From Humisphaera sp. (lineage in GTDB: Bacteria > Planctomycetota > Phycisphaerae > Tepidisphaerales > Tepidisphaeraceae): 6,724 nt of DNA. Of this stretch, positions 1 through 6,119 are shown piece by piece; positions within the stretch are counted from its first letter, which is position 1, and each line of letters begins with the position of its first letter. The notes beneath the pieces were generated by a model. That model was not told the origin of the DNA. It worked only from the letters and a program-made list of their open reading frames with translations, and made no database searches. The stretch covers positions 1 through 6,724 of the forward strand of contig JANXVV010000557.1 of the NCBI GenBank assembly GCA_025351525.1, given 5' to 3'. The position numbers and the translations under genes are program-made.

Positions 1-1
1 C

Positions 2-2092
2 CGCGAGGATCTGTTTATTCCCGAGGGCCAGAGCGGCGGGGCGATCACGGGCGATATCGTTCGCGCCAAGATCGTGAACCGCGAGCAGCGCGAAGGCCGT
101 ACCATGTCGCGCGGGCGGATCACCGAGATTCTGGAGCGCACACAAAAGCGGTTTGTCGGCACGCTGGCGAAGATGGGCAACGAGTGGATGGTGCATCCGG
201 ATGGCAACACGCTGACCGAGGCCGTTCGCACGCCCGATGCCGCGTCACGACACATTCGCGTGGGCACCAAAGTGGTGGTCGAACTGACGACGTATCCCGC
301 CGAGGGGCAGCGTGCGCAGGGCGTCATAACTGAAGTGCTCGGGACCGCCGGTGAGAAAGATGTCGATCTGAAGAGCATCATCGTGCAGCACAATCTGCCC
401 GGTGATTTTCCGCAGGAAGTGAAGGATGAGGCGCGCGAGGCGGTCGATCAATTCGATCCCGAAGCCGAAGCCGAGCATCGATTCGATTTAAGCGACGAGA
501 TCGTCTGCACGATTGACCCGGACGATGCCAAGGATTACGACGATGCCATCAGCCTGCGAAAACTTCCCAACGGCCACTGGGAGCTCGGCGTGCATATCGC
601 GGATGTGTCCCATTTCGTGAAGCCCGGCACCGCGCTGGATGAAGAAGCCAGGGAGCGCGGCAACAGCGCGTACTTTCCCGGTTACGTCATTCCGATGTTG
701 CCGGAAGTGCTGAGCAACGGTGTTTGCTCGCTGCAGGAAGGCGTGCCGCGCCTTTGCAAGAGCGCGTTCATTACCTATGACGAAAGCGCCGAACCGGTGC
801 AGACCAAGTTTGCGAACACGATCATCAAAAGTCGTAAGCGGTTGCGATATACCGAGGCCCAGGCACTGATCGACGGCAAGGATGTCATCCCCCATTCCGA
901 CGGCCCCAAGCGCCGCGCCGATTACGATTCGGAAGTGCTGGAACATCTCGACCAGATGAACGCCCTGGCCAAACGACTTCAGAAACGCCGTCAGAATCAA
1001 GGTCAGCTTGTGCTCGATCTGCCGGAGGTGGATTTGGTGTTGGATGAAGATGGCAAGGTGATTGATGCGGTGCCGGAGGATCAGAGTTTCACGCACACGT
1101 TGATTGAGATGTTCATGGTCGAGGGGAATGAAGCGGTTGCCCGGCTATTCGATTCGCAGCAATTGCCTTTCCTTCGCCGGGTGCATCCCGAGCCGGATTT
1201 GCAGGATTCCGAGCGGTTGAAACATTTTGCGGAAGTGACCGGGCATAAGCTCGGGAAGACGATCGACCGCAAAGCGCTGCAAACATTGCTGGCGACGGTG
1301 AAAGGCCGACCCGAGGCGTTCGCGCTCAATCTGGCGGTGCTGCGGAGTCTGACCCGCGCCGAATATTCCCCGGAAGTGCTGGGGCATTTCGCGTTGGCCA
1401 GCCAGCATTATGCCCACTTCACTTCCCCGATCCGGCGCTATGCGGATTTGACGATTCATCGCCTGCTGGACAGCTATTTGGTGGCGCGGGAAAAAGCCGC
1501 GCACCTCGGCGGGCGGAAGAAGCGGAAGTTGGAGCTTGAAGATGTCGTGCCGTTCGATGAACTGGTTGAACTGGGCCGTCACATCAGCTTTACCGAACGC
1601 CGTGCCGAAGGAGCCGAACGCGAGCTGCGGCAGGTGAAAATCCTCGAACTGCTCAAAGGTCATATCGGTGAGGAATATCGCGGCATCGTCACCGGCATCG
1701 CGAACTTCGGCATCTTCATCCAGCTCGATACCTGGCTGGCGGACGGGGTGATCCGCTACGAGGATTTGATGGATGACTGGTGGGATGTTGACACCCGCAG
1801 CGGCATCATTCGCGGCGAGCGTACCGGCAAAAAAATCGGCATCGGTGATGTGGTGAAGGTGATTATCGTCACCGTCGACATGGCCCGCCGTGAGTTGAGC
1901 CTGGCGATCAGCGAACATTTGGGTCGGCCGGGCGGCCCGGCGCCGGTCGTACTGGAAAAACCAAGGCCGCCAAAAAGCGGGCGCGGGAAAAAACCGGAGG
2001 CAAAAGGGAAGGCGACATCGAAAGTGCAGAAGCCGCGCGGCGGTGAGACCCGGCGGAACCGTTCGTCGAAAGGGCGCGGGAAGGGACGATGA
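2..2092 (+). CDS. rnr: Ribonuclease R (RNB-family 3'-5' exoribonuclease), 5' end outside window
   Basis: Processive 3'-to-5' exoribonuclease that degrades structured RNA, rRNA fragments and mRNA in the cytoplasm. The reading frame is open from base 2, so the true start lies upstream; the GTG at 74 is internal (the residues before it, such as DLFIPEGQSGGAITGD, look like the first cold-shock domain). Counting residues from that GTG: second cold-shock domain about 12-105; RNB catalytic domain about 140-470; S1 RNA-binding domain about 532-612; Lys/Arg/Gly-rich tail 616-672. The metal-binding aspartates are all present in TIDPDDAKDYDDAI (D148, D154, D156, D157), with the spacing of E. coli RNase R D272/D278/D280/D281. 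The family signature AHFTSPIRRYADL is at 447-459. The S1 domain and long basic tail favour RNase R over RNase II. It converges on mobA, with inverted repeat A1 starting 9 bases after the stop codon. No frameshift or missing key residue was seen. Confidence 0.95.
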   Translation, partial: REDLFIPEGQSGGAITGDIVRAKIVNREQREGRTMSRGRITEILERTQKRFVGTLAKMGNEWMVHPDGNTLTEAVRTPDAASRHIRVGTKVVVELTTYPAEGQRAQGVITEVLGTAGEKDVDLKSIIVQHNLPGDFPQEVKDEAREAVDQFDPEAEAEHRFDLSDEIVCTIDPDDAKDYDDAISLRKLPNGHWELGVHIADVSHFVKPGTALDEEARERGNSAYFPGYVIPMLPEVLSNGVCSLQEGVPRLCKSAFITYDESAEPVQTKFANTIIKSRKRLRYTEAQALIDGKDVIPHSDGPKRRADYDSEVLEHLDQMNALAKRLQKRRQNQGQLVLDLPEVDLVLDEDGKVIDAVPEDQSFTHTLIEMFMVEGNEAVARLFDSQQLPFLRRVHPEPDLQDSERLKHFAEVTGHKLGKTIDRKALQTLLATVKGRPEAFALNLAVLRSLTRAEYSPEVLGHFALASQHYAHFTSPIRRYADLTIHRLLDSYLVAREKAAHLGGRKKRKLELEDVVPFDELVELGRHISFTERRAEGAERELRQVKILELLKGHIGEEYRGIVTGIANFGIFIQLDTWLADGVIRYEDLMDDWWDVDTRSGIIRGERTGKKIGIGDVVKVIIVTVDMARRELSLAISEHLGRPGGPAPVVLEKPRPPKSGRGKKPEAKGKATSKVQKPRGGETRRNRSSKGRGKGR

Positions 2093-2101
2093 ATTCTCCG
2101 G

Positions 2102-2197
2102 ATTATTTAGCCGGACTCGCTTGCGAGCCGCGTCTAACGGTTCTGTTTGCAAACGGAGCCCTCTGACACGGCTCGCAAGCGAGACCGGCTAAATAAT
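2102..2197. repeat. Inverted-repeat element A1 (REPIN-like), between convergent rnr and mobA
   Basis: Two 33-base arms (2102-2134 and 2165-2197) are inverted copies matching at 31 of 33 positions, around a 30-base centre that includes the 10-base palindrome GTTTGCAAAC (2145-2154). The outer ends read ATTATTTAGCCGG. Each arm contains its own hairpin, CTCGC-TT-GCGAG, which can extend by CGG/CCG past one bulged base. One of the two arm mismatches (A versus T) falls on that bulge. A second copy, A2, lies at 4106-4188. There is no T-run after the stem on either strand, so it is not a typical intrinsic terminator, although a structure this strong between convergent genes could still protect or define both mRNA 3' ends. 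Confidence 0.9.
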
Positions 2198-2212
2198 TCA
2201 GCGGACAACGAA

Positions 2213-2818
2213 TTATCGCGCACGCCACGCGATCAAATCTTCCGGTCGATTTAAGTTTGTCCAAACACTTGAAGGCCACCCGATGGGCCAGGGCATGGAA
2301 ACAACGTGCGGTTCACTCGCCAGCGAATGCACGGATCTTTTCTCAGACGCCAATCTCCCGCGTAAAAGCTCGACGGCTGCTTTTCGAAAGATCGAAGGGA
2401 ACGGCTCGATGCGCAACCGGTCTTCCGGGGAATGAAGCATCAAACCGACAGCCGATTCACGCGCCTCCATCTCAGCGGCGAGAAAAGCGAACTGCTCGAT
2501 TCCGACCTCCGGCATATCGACGGTTGTGGCGATGAGCATTGAAGTTTCGCTCGCCTCCAAAGCCGTCAGCAAGCCGCGTAACGGTCCGAGCCCGGCCACT
2601 GGATCGCTGACTTCCCGCAAAAATAATTCGTAACCGAGCGGATGCTCCCGACCCGGTGCGGTGACGAGCAGCGTCGGTCCCGGCCATCGAAATCGTTCGA
2701 GCAGATACGCGAGGATCGATTGGCCGCCCACCTCTAGTTCCCCCTTCGGTTTCCCCATGCGCGACCCTTCACCCCCGGCAAGAATGGCCAGCGTGATGTC
2801 GGACAAAATGGGATGCAC
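2213..2818 (-). CDS. mobA: Molybdenum cofactor guanylyltransferase MobA
   Basis: Transfers GMP from GTP to molybdopterin-bound Mo, giving the guanine dinucleotide cofactor used by DMSO-reductase-family enzymes; cytoplasmic. The 201 residues match the usual MobA length (about 190-200). Visible motifs: nucleotide-binding LAGGEGSRMGKPK (13-25), with Gly-rich loop and Lys; DPVAGLGPLRGLLTAL (72-87), the family's GPL-G segment; a metal-binding DMP at 101-103; EPFPSIFR (138-145), matching the EPLPALYR-type motif; and C-terminal NLNRPEDL (188-195), matching N-NTPEDL. The start is GTG. No clear Shine-Dalgarno sequence precedes it and the upstream frame offers no other start codon. It lies 145 bases downstream of the small membrane protein gene on the same strand, separated by palindrome B. 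No other Mo-cofactor gene is visible. The main alternative is another small NTP-transferase nucleotidyltransferase such as MocA, but the GPL and NPEDL motifs favour MobA. Confidence 0.87.
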   Translation of the reverse strand: MHPILSDITLAILAGGEGSRMGKPKGELEVGGQSILAYLLERFRWPGPTLLVTAPGREHPLGYELFLREVSDPVAGLGPLRGLLTALEASETSMLIATTVDMPEVGIEQFAFLAAEMEARESAVGLMLHSPEDRLRIEPFPSIFRKAAVELLRGRLASEKRSVHSLASEPHVVSMPWPIGWPSSVWTNLNRPEDLIAWRAR

Positions 2819-2861
2819 GATTTGAAGAATGAATCGAAAAAAGGGTTTTGGAGGGATAAAC

Positions 2862-2935
2862 TTTTTAGCAGCTGTGCCGAAGGCACGCGTTTCTTCGATT
2901 TGAAAAACGCGTGCCTTCGGCGCAGCCGCTAAAAA
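2862..2935. repeat. Inverted-repeat element B, between mobA and the His-rich protein gene
   Basis: Arms 2862-2892 and 2905-2935 are 31 bases each, inverted copies matching at 29 of 31, around a 12-base centre. The outer ends are TTTTTAGC(A/G)GCTG. Each arm holds a smaller hairpin, GTGCC-GAA-GGCAC at 2874-2886, with a T/G wobble in the other arm. T-runs lie on the 5' side and A-runs on the 3' side on both strands, so the polarity is wrong for an intrinsic terminator. The internal sequence differs from element A, but the TTTAGC outer end and nested-hairpin plan are shared. Confidence 0.88.
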
Positions 2936-2963
2936 ATACGGAAGCTCTCAGAATAGCATCTAT

Positions 2964-3308
2964 TCAATGATGCGGCTCTTCCGCCGGAATCCCCGAATGA
3001 CCGTGATGCCCGGAACTGCCCGGTGGTTCATCGTGCGAATGGGCCACCGGGACTTCCTCCGGCGTGTTGGCGCGGACAATCGGCCCGATCACCGCCGCGG
3101 GCAAAAAGAATCCGAGCAGAATCACGATCACCATCACACCCGCCCAACCGCCGTCCTCGGAAATATGCGGATGCGGGAAAGTGTCCTGTGCCGTGTGATC
3201 GATCTCGGAATGTCCGGCGTGGATTGCCGCCGCATGTTCAGCAGCATCAATGCCACCGGTCCATCCGATCGCCGCGCCTAAGACCAATAAGGCCATCCAA
3301 TATCTCAT
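2964..3308 (-). CDS. Small His-rich single-span membrane protein, function unknown
   Basis: The 114-residue product is not recognised. Residues 1-23 look like a signal peptide (MRYW, then a hydrophobic core, possible cleavage near IDA-AEH), unless the segment stays as an anchor. Residues 24-53 form a His-rich segment, 55-78 a clear membrane span (GVMVIVILLGFFLPAAVIG), with R79 just after it. Residues 80-114 form an acidic, His-rich tail (HSHDE, GHHGHSG, EPHH). In all 13 of 114 residues are His, on both sides of the span, which suggests metal binding; that is inference. The start is supported by AAGGA (minus strand, bases 3317-3321) eight bases before the ATG. It begins 34 bases after the HAD gene stop, so the two are probably one transcript. 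Intact lipoprotein or cytochrome motifs (lipobox, CxxCH) are absent. Confidence 0.78.
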   Translation of the reverse strand: MRYWMALLVLGAAIGWTGGIDAAEHAAAIHAGHSEIDHTAQDTFPHPHISEDGGWAGVMVIVILLGFFLPAAVIGPIVRANTPEEVPVAHSHDEPPGSSGHHGHSGIPAEEPHH

Positions 3309-3316
3309 GGGTTCAA

Positions 3317-3321
3317 TCCTT
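3317..3321 (-). promoter_or_regulatory. Shine-Dalgarno site of the His-rich membrane protein gene
   Basis: AAGGA on the minus strand, eight bases before the ATG at 3308. It fixes this start. Three of its neighbours (HAD, MATE and the last gene) have no such site. Confidence 0.65.
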
Positions 3322-3342
3322 CGCGCGACTGTGATTCGCCGT

Positions 3343-4047
3343 TCAACGGGACAATCCCAGATTCAGTTCCGGGATCGCGCTTAATACCACTTCGGGCACC
3401 AATGATTTGACAGCGTAATGCGCATCGGCCAGTTTTTCCAGAGGGTAGCTCGTCGCGACGCCCAGGACTTTGAACCCGACGGCCCGCACGGATCGAATCA
3501 CCGTCGGGGCGTCCTCCACAATCAGACATTCTGCCGGAGTCAGCGGCATTTTTGCGTGTACGCTCAAAAGCTTAGTCGTCAGCAGATAGCCCTGCGGATC
3601 GGGCTTGCCCAATGTCACATCCTCCGCCGCCACAATCACCTTGAAGCAATCGCGCAGATGAATGCCCTCGAGCATCGCCTCGATTTCCTCCCGAAGCGCT
3701 CCGGAACAGATCGCCAGCGGGTAATTCCGCCACAGCCCGCGCACGAATTCCTCCACGCCGGGCAGCGCCTGATATTTGCGGCCGTGGATCAACTCCATCA
3801 TCGCTTCACTTTTGCGCGTCATCACGCGCAGAAATGTTTTCGGGTCGAGCGGGCGATGATGCTTATCGAAGAGGTGTTTGAAGGCGCCCCGGTCGTCGAA
3901 ACCCAAAAGCTCGCGATAGTATTCTTCCTCGGTCAGCTCGATGCCTTCCTCGGCCAGCACTTCGTGGAAGGCGTGGAAATGCAGCGGTTCGCTGTTGACG
4001 ATCACGCCGTCGAAATCAAAGAGCACCGCTTTGAGGCCACAGGACAT
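3343..4047 (-). CDS. HAD-superfamily phosphatase/mutase, beta-phosphoglucomutase-like
   Basis: Cytoplasmic haloacid-dehalogenase-fold enzyme of the beta-phosphoglucomutase/phosphatase group, acting on a small phosphorylated metabolite through an aspartyl-phosphate. All four HAD motifs are present in the 234 residues: motif I DFDGVIVNSE (D11 nucleophile, D13 acid/base); an alpha-helical C1 cap, about 20-90; motif II CSGAL (S115); motif III K148 in GKPDPQGY; motif IV IVEDAP (E178, D179). The length is typical for the subfamily. The exact substrate cannot be read: candidates are beta-glucose-1-phosphate mutation, phosphoglycolate, or other sugar phosphates. No sugar phosphorylase or transporter is nearby to decide. 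The first ATG is required to keep motif I; it lacks a Shine-Dalgarno sequence and has a candidate -10 nine bases upstream. It lies 34 bases upstream of the His-rich protein gene and probably leads a two-gene transcript. Confidence 0.9.
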   Translation of the reverse strand: MSCGLKAVLFDFDGVIVNSEPLHFHAFHEVLAEEGIELTEEEYYRELLGFDDRGAFKHLFDKHHRPLDPKTFLRVMTRKSEAMMELIHGRKYQALPGVEEFVRGLWRNYPLAICSGALREEIEAMLEGIHLRDCFKVIVAAEDVTLGKPDPQGYLLTTKLLSVHAKMPLTPAECLIVEDAPTVIRSVRAVGFKVLGVATSYPLEKLADAHYAVKSLVPEVVLSAIPELNLGLSR

Positions 4048-4056
4048 AGGCCGGGG

Positions 4057-4085
4057 AAGTTAGCGGGGGAAACGCGTTGAGGCAA
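4057..4085 (-). promoter_or_regulatory. Candidate promoter of the HAD gene, near-leaderless
   Basis: Minus-strand TTGCCT (4080-4085), a 17-base spacer, then TAACTT (4057-4062), nine bases before the ATG at 4047. The -35 matches TTGACA at 4 of 6; the -10 is weak (3 of 6). RNA would start within about three bases of the start codon, consistent with the missing Shine-Dalgarno sequence. Element A2 begins 20 bases further upstream. Confidence 0.25.
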
Positions 4086-4105
4086 GGGGATTTTCGGTAC
4101 GCCGA

Positions 4106-4188
4106 ATTATTTAGCCGTTTCGCCTGCGAAGCGCGTCCTCGAAACTATCCCGCTGGACGCGGCTCGCAAGCGAAACCGGCTGAATAAT
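4106..4188. repeat. Inverted-repeat element A2, second copy of family A
   Basis: Arms 4106-4138 and 4155-4188 are inverted copies of each other with one single-base gap and a few mismatches. Both closely match the arms of A1 (outer ATTATTTAGCCG or ATTATTCAGCCGG, core TTTCGC..GCGA..CGCGTCC). The 16-base centre is unrelated to the centre of A1, so only the arms are conserved. Nested hairpins persist: TTCGC-CT-GCGAA in the left arm, and CTCGC-AA-GCGAA with one wobble or mismatch in the right. The element lies between the tiny lipoprotein gene (stop 14 bases away) and the HAD gene. Confidence 0.88.
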
Positions 4189-4202
4189 GGAATGCACGAT
4201 CC

Positions 4203-4322
4203 TCAGTTGGCGGGAACGATCTGCGTCGATCCATGCGGATCCACCGATCCGCTGACATGGCAGCCGACCAAACCACCCGCCATCACGGCAAACACGGCGA
4301 AACATAAAAGCATGCGCTTCAT
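4203..4322 (-). CDS. Very small predicted lipoprotein, 39 residues
   Basis: A short gene missed by length cut-offs. The product begins MKRMLLCFAVFAVMAGG: two positive residues, then a hydrophobic stretch, then the lipobox LVGC (18-21). C21 would be lipid-modified after signal peptidase II cleavage. The mature peptide would be only 19 residues (CHVSGSVDPHGSTQIVPAN), polar and with no recognised domain. Support: a strong GAGGAG ribosome binding site (minus strand, 4329-4334) six bases before the ATG; complete signal-peptide logic; and a position in a gap divergent from the MATE gene. It resembles the small entericidin-like or orphan lipoproteins seen in many bacteria only in size and layout, so no function is given. 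The alternative is a chance ORF, but a Shine-Dalgarno sequence plus lipobox together make that less likely. Confidence 0.65.
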   Translation of the reverse strand: MKRMLLCFAVFAVMAGGLVGCHVSGSVDPHGSTQIVPAN

Positions 4323-4328
4323 CGAAAA

Positions 4329-4347
4329 CTCCTCGCCCGTCAGGGCG
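4329..4347 (-). promoter_or_regulatory. Ribosome binding site and adjoining hairpin of the tiny lipoprotein gene
   Basis: On the minus strand CGCCC-TGAC-GGGCG (4334-4347) forms a 5-bp all-GC stem with a four-base loop, and GAGGAG (4329-4334) overlaps its last base. The binding site gives the start codon; the hairpin may affect its access. Whether the hairpin matters is not known. Confidence 0.5.
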
Positions 4348-4390
4348 TGTTAAGTAAGACACCCATCGAAAAGCAAGAAGCGTGCCGAGC

Positions 4391-4404
4391 CGTGCGTGCG
4401 TGCG
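4391..4404. repeat. Short CGTG tandem repeat
   Basis: Three and a half uninterrupted CGTG units in the gap between the divergent lipoprotein and MATE genes. It lies upstream of the candidate MATE promoter. It is short enough to be chance. Confidence 0.5.
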
Positions 4405-4424
4405 GAATCTAATTCTCAAACCGA

Positions 4425-4452
4425 TGTACACCTCTCTTCGATTCCCTATGAT
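4425..4452 (+). promoter_or_regulatory. Candidate promoter of the MATE gene, near-leaderless
   Basis: TGTACA (4425-4430, 4 of 6 to TTGACA), a 16-base spacer, then TATGAT (4447-4452, 5 of 6 to TATAAT). RNA would start near 4459, at the GTG (4458) or about five bases before the ATG at 4464. No Shine-Dalgarno sequence precedes either codon. The same TATGATC sequence lies just before the start of the last gene in the window. Confidence 0.4.
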
Positions 4453-4457
4453 CTGCC

Positions 4458-5870
4458 GTGACCATGACCCGTGCCGCGACTGCGATCCCCCTCCAACATT
4501 CCATCGGGCCGAGCGACTCCGATCGCGGAACGCTCTTTCGCCAACTGCTGCTCCTCGCCCTCCCCGTCCTCGCGGAAAACATGCTGCACATGGTCGTCGG
4601 GATCAACGACACCTATCTTGCCAACAAGCTCAAAATCGTCGCCGACCGCGCTCCCGCCGGGGCGGCGGTGGGAACGATCACCTACTTCCTCTGGTTCTTC
4701 GGCCTGCTCGTCTCCAGCGTTGGCGCGGGCACCACCGCCATCATCGCCCGGGCCCGGGGCGCGCGGCATCGGTCGATGGCCAACAGCGTCACCGGCCAGT
4801 CCATGACCGCCTCCGTCCTCATCGGTCTCATCGTCGGCGTCTTGATCTACCTCTTCGCCGTCCCGATCATGCGCCTCACCGGTCTGCAGGGCGCCGCACC
4901 GGCGTTCGCGCTGCCGTACCTGCGGATGCTCGCCGTCACCCTGCCGTTCACCATGGCGATGCAGATCGCCGGCTCCTGTCAGCGCGGCTACGGCGACACC
5001 TTCACCGCCGCTCTCGTGATGATCGCGGTCGACATCGTCAATGCGTTTTTCAGTTGGGGCCTCTGCCGGGGATGGTTCGGCTTGCCGGAGTTGGGGTTCA
5101 ACGGCATCGCCCTCGGGACGATCATCGCCTACGTCTTCGGCGGCATCGCGCAGTTCATCGTGTTGCTGCATGGCCGCCATGGGCTGCGGCTGTTCTGGCA
5201 TCGGATGCGCCCCCACTGGACGACCATCAAACGCCTGGTGCGGATCGGCCTCCCCGCCGGGGCCGAGGGCATCCTCATGTGGCTCGCGAATTTCGGGGTG
5301 ATGCGCATCATCAATTCCATCGACCCCACCAACGCCATGCCCAACGCCCACATGAACGCCATCCGCATCGAAAGCGTCAGCTTCATGACCGGCCTCGCCT
5401 TCGCCGCCGCCGCCGCCACGATGGTCGGCCAGAGTCTGGGGATGAAAGATACCCGCCGGGCCGTCCGCAGCGCGCTATTGGCCTACGCAGTCGGCGGCGG
5501 CGCAATGACGCTCTGCGGGATCTTCTTCATCCTCTTCGGCCGCTACCCCGCCGCGCTATTGGCCCCGAACGCCCAGATCGCCGCCCTCACCACCCGCTGC
5601 CTGTTCATCACCGGTTTCATCCAGTGCGGTTTCGCCGCGTACATCATCTTCTCCAGCGCCCTCCGCGGCGCGGGAGACACCTTCGCCGTCATGCTCATCA
5701 GCCTGATCAGCGTCGTCGCCCTCCGATTCATCGGCGTGATGATCGTCGGGGCCTGGCTGCACCGAGGCCTCGGCGCGATCTGGGTGGTGCTGGCCGCCGA
5801 ACTGTTCCTGCGCGGCGTGCTGGCGTCAGCGCGGTTCTACCAAGGGGGGTGGAAGCAGGTGAAGGTGTAG
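4458..5870 (+). CDS. MATE-family multidrug/toxin exporter
   Basis: Inner-membrane antiporter that extrudes cationic drugs or metabolites in exchange for Na+ or H+. Its 470 residues, very hydrophobic with about 12 spans, fit the family (about 450-500). Two homologous lobes are visible. N lobe: LPVLAENMLHMVVGINDTYL (35-54), where D51 sits at the conserved TM1 aspartate (NorM D36); GAGTTAIIARARGA (89-102); and RGYGDTFTA (176-184). C lobe: GLPAGAEGILMW (264-275); RIESVSFMTGLAF (303-315) followed by TMVGQSLG (321-328), a signature of NorM-like MATEs; and RGAGDTFAV (403-411), the counterpart of RGYGDT. The GTG at 4458 is the longest start; the ATG at 4464, two codons on, is equally likely. Substrate unknown. 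It diverges from the tiny lipoprotein gene; no regulator gene is adjacent. Confidence 0.94.
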   Translation: MTMTRAATAIPLQHSIGPSDSDRGTLFRQLLLLALPVLAENMLHMVVGINDTYLANKLKIVADRAPAGAAVGTITYFLWFFGLLVSSVGAGTTAIIARARGARHRSMANSVTGQSMTASVLIGLIVGVLIYLFAVPIMRLTGLQGAAPAFALPYLRMLAVTLPFTMAMQIAGSCQRGYGDTFTAALVMIAVDIVNAFFSWGLCRGWFGLPELGFNGIALGTIIAYVFGGIAQFIVLLHGRHGLRLFWHRMRPHWTTIKRLVRIGLPAGAEGILMWLANFGVMRIINSIDPTNAMPNAHMNAIRIESVSFMTGLAFAAAAATMVGQSLGMKDTRRAVRSALLAYAVGGGAMTLCGIFFILFGRYPAALLAPNAQIAALTTRCLFITGFIQCGFAAYIIFSSALRGAGDTFAVMLISLISVVALRFIGVMIVGAWLHRGLGAIWVVLAAELFLRGVLASARFYQGGWKQVKV

Positions 5871-5947
5871 AACGGATTTCGATTCAGGGTGCTCCCGGGA
5901 ATGCAACGTTCGGGCGGTGGCACCCGCGCCTTCCACCACCTGCTGCT
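5871..5947. other. Non-coding stretch after the MATE gene with weak stem-loops
   Basis: No gene was found here. GGGTGC (5887-5892) pairs with GCACCC (5920-5925), and GGTGG (5916-5920) can pair with CCACC (5933-5937), so two alternative stems compete. No T-run follows, so a classical terminator is not supported, though the structure begins 16 bases after the MATE stop codon and may mark its mRNA end. Confidence 0.3.
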
Positions 5948-5953
5948 CATTGA

Positions 5954-6084
5954 TGAATGACGAAATTCGAATTCACGAATCAATGATGAATTCGCGAATG
6001 AGGAAATGACGAAACGGGGATTTCGTTTCATCATTCATCATTCGAATTTCGGGATTGATTCGTGAATTCGAATTTCGTCATTCG
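5954..6084. repeat. Long AT-rich inverted-repeat element C
   Basis: The outer arms 5955-5983 and 6055-6083 are perfect 29-base inverted copies. An inner, imperfect pair (about 5994-6014 with 6022-6043) continues the stem, so nearly the whole element can fold into one hairpin of about 60 paired positions. It is built from variants of a short unit, ATGA(C/T/G)GAA, and includes the palindrome AATTCGAATT (5964-5973), repeated in the other arm. It is much more AT-rich than the flanking genes. No reading frame of note. It is unrelated in sequence to A, B and D. Confidence 0.88.
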
Positions 6085-6092
6085 CGATTCAT

Positions 6093-6107
6093 CGGCGGAC
6101 CCCGCCG
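6093..6107. other. Small GC hairpin between elements C and D
   Basis: CGGCGG-ACC-CCGCCG is a perfect 6-bp stem with a three-base loop, directly after element C and 12 bases before D. No T-run follows on the plus strand. Its role is unknown; it could be a piece of an older element. Confidence 0.4.
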
Positions 6108-6119
6108 GGCGGAAAATGC

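Noticed and set aside
74..76. GTG at 74 as the start of rnr
   Set aside because: The frame is open to the window edge and the residues before it fit the first cold-shock domain of RNase R, so the gene begins outside the window.
488..1096. A 202-codon minus-strand frame antisense to rnr
   Set aside because: Antisense shadow of the RNase R catalytic domain; no motif or independent start signal.
1145..2152. A 335-codon minus-strand frame antisense to rnr, running into element A1
   Set aside because: The sense strand encodes the RNB and S1 domains with intact motifs. The antisense product shows no recognisable domain and no ribosome binding site was seen.
2862..2935. Element B as a rho-independent terminator
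   Set aside because: The T-run is on the 5' side of the stem and the A-run on the 3' side on both strands, the opposite of what termination needs.
3418..4080. A 220-codon plus-strand frame antisense to the HAD gene
   Set aside because: The minus strand has all four HAD motifs in order; the plus-strand product has no recognisable feature.
4382..5953. A 523-codon plus-strand frame that fully overlaps the MATE gene and is longer than it
   Set aside because: Its product is a low-complexity Arg/Pro/His-rich chain without domains, while the other frame gives a complete MATE protein with both lobes and family motifs. Long open shadows are expected in GC-rich DNA.
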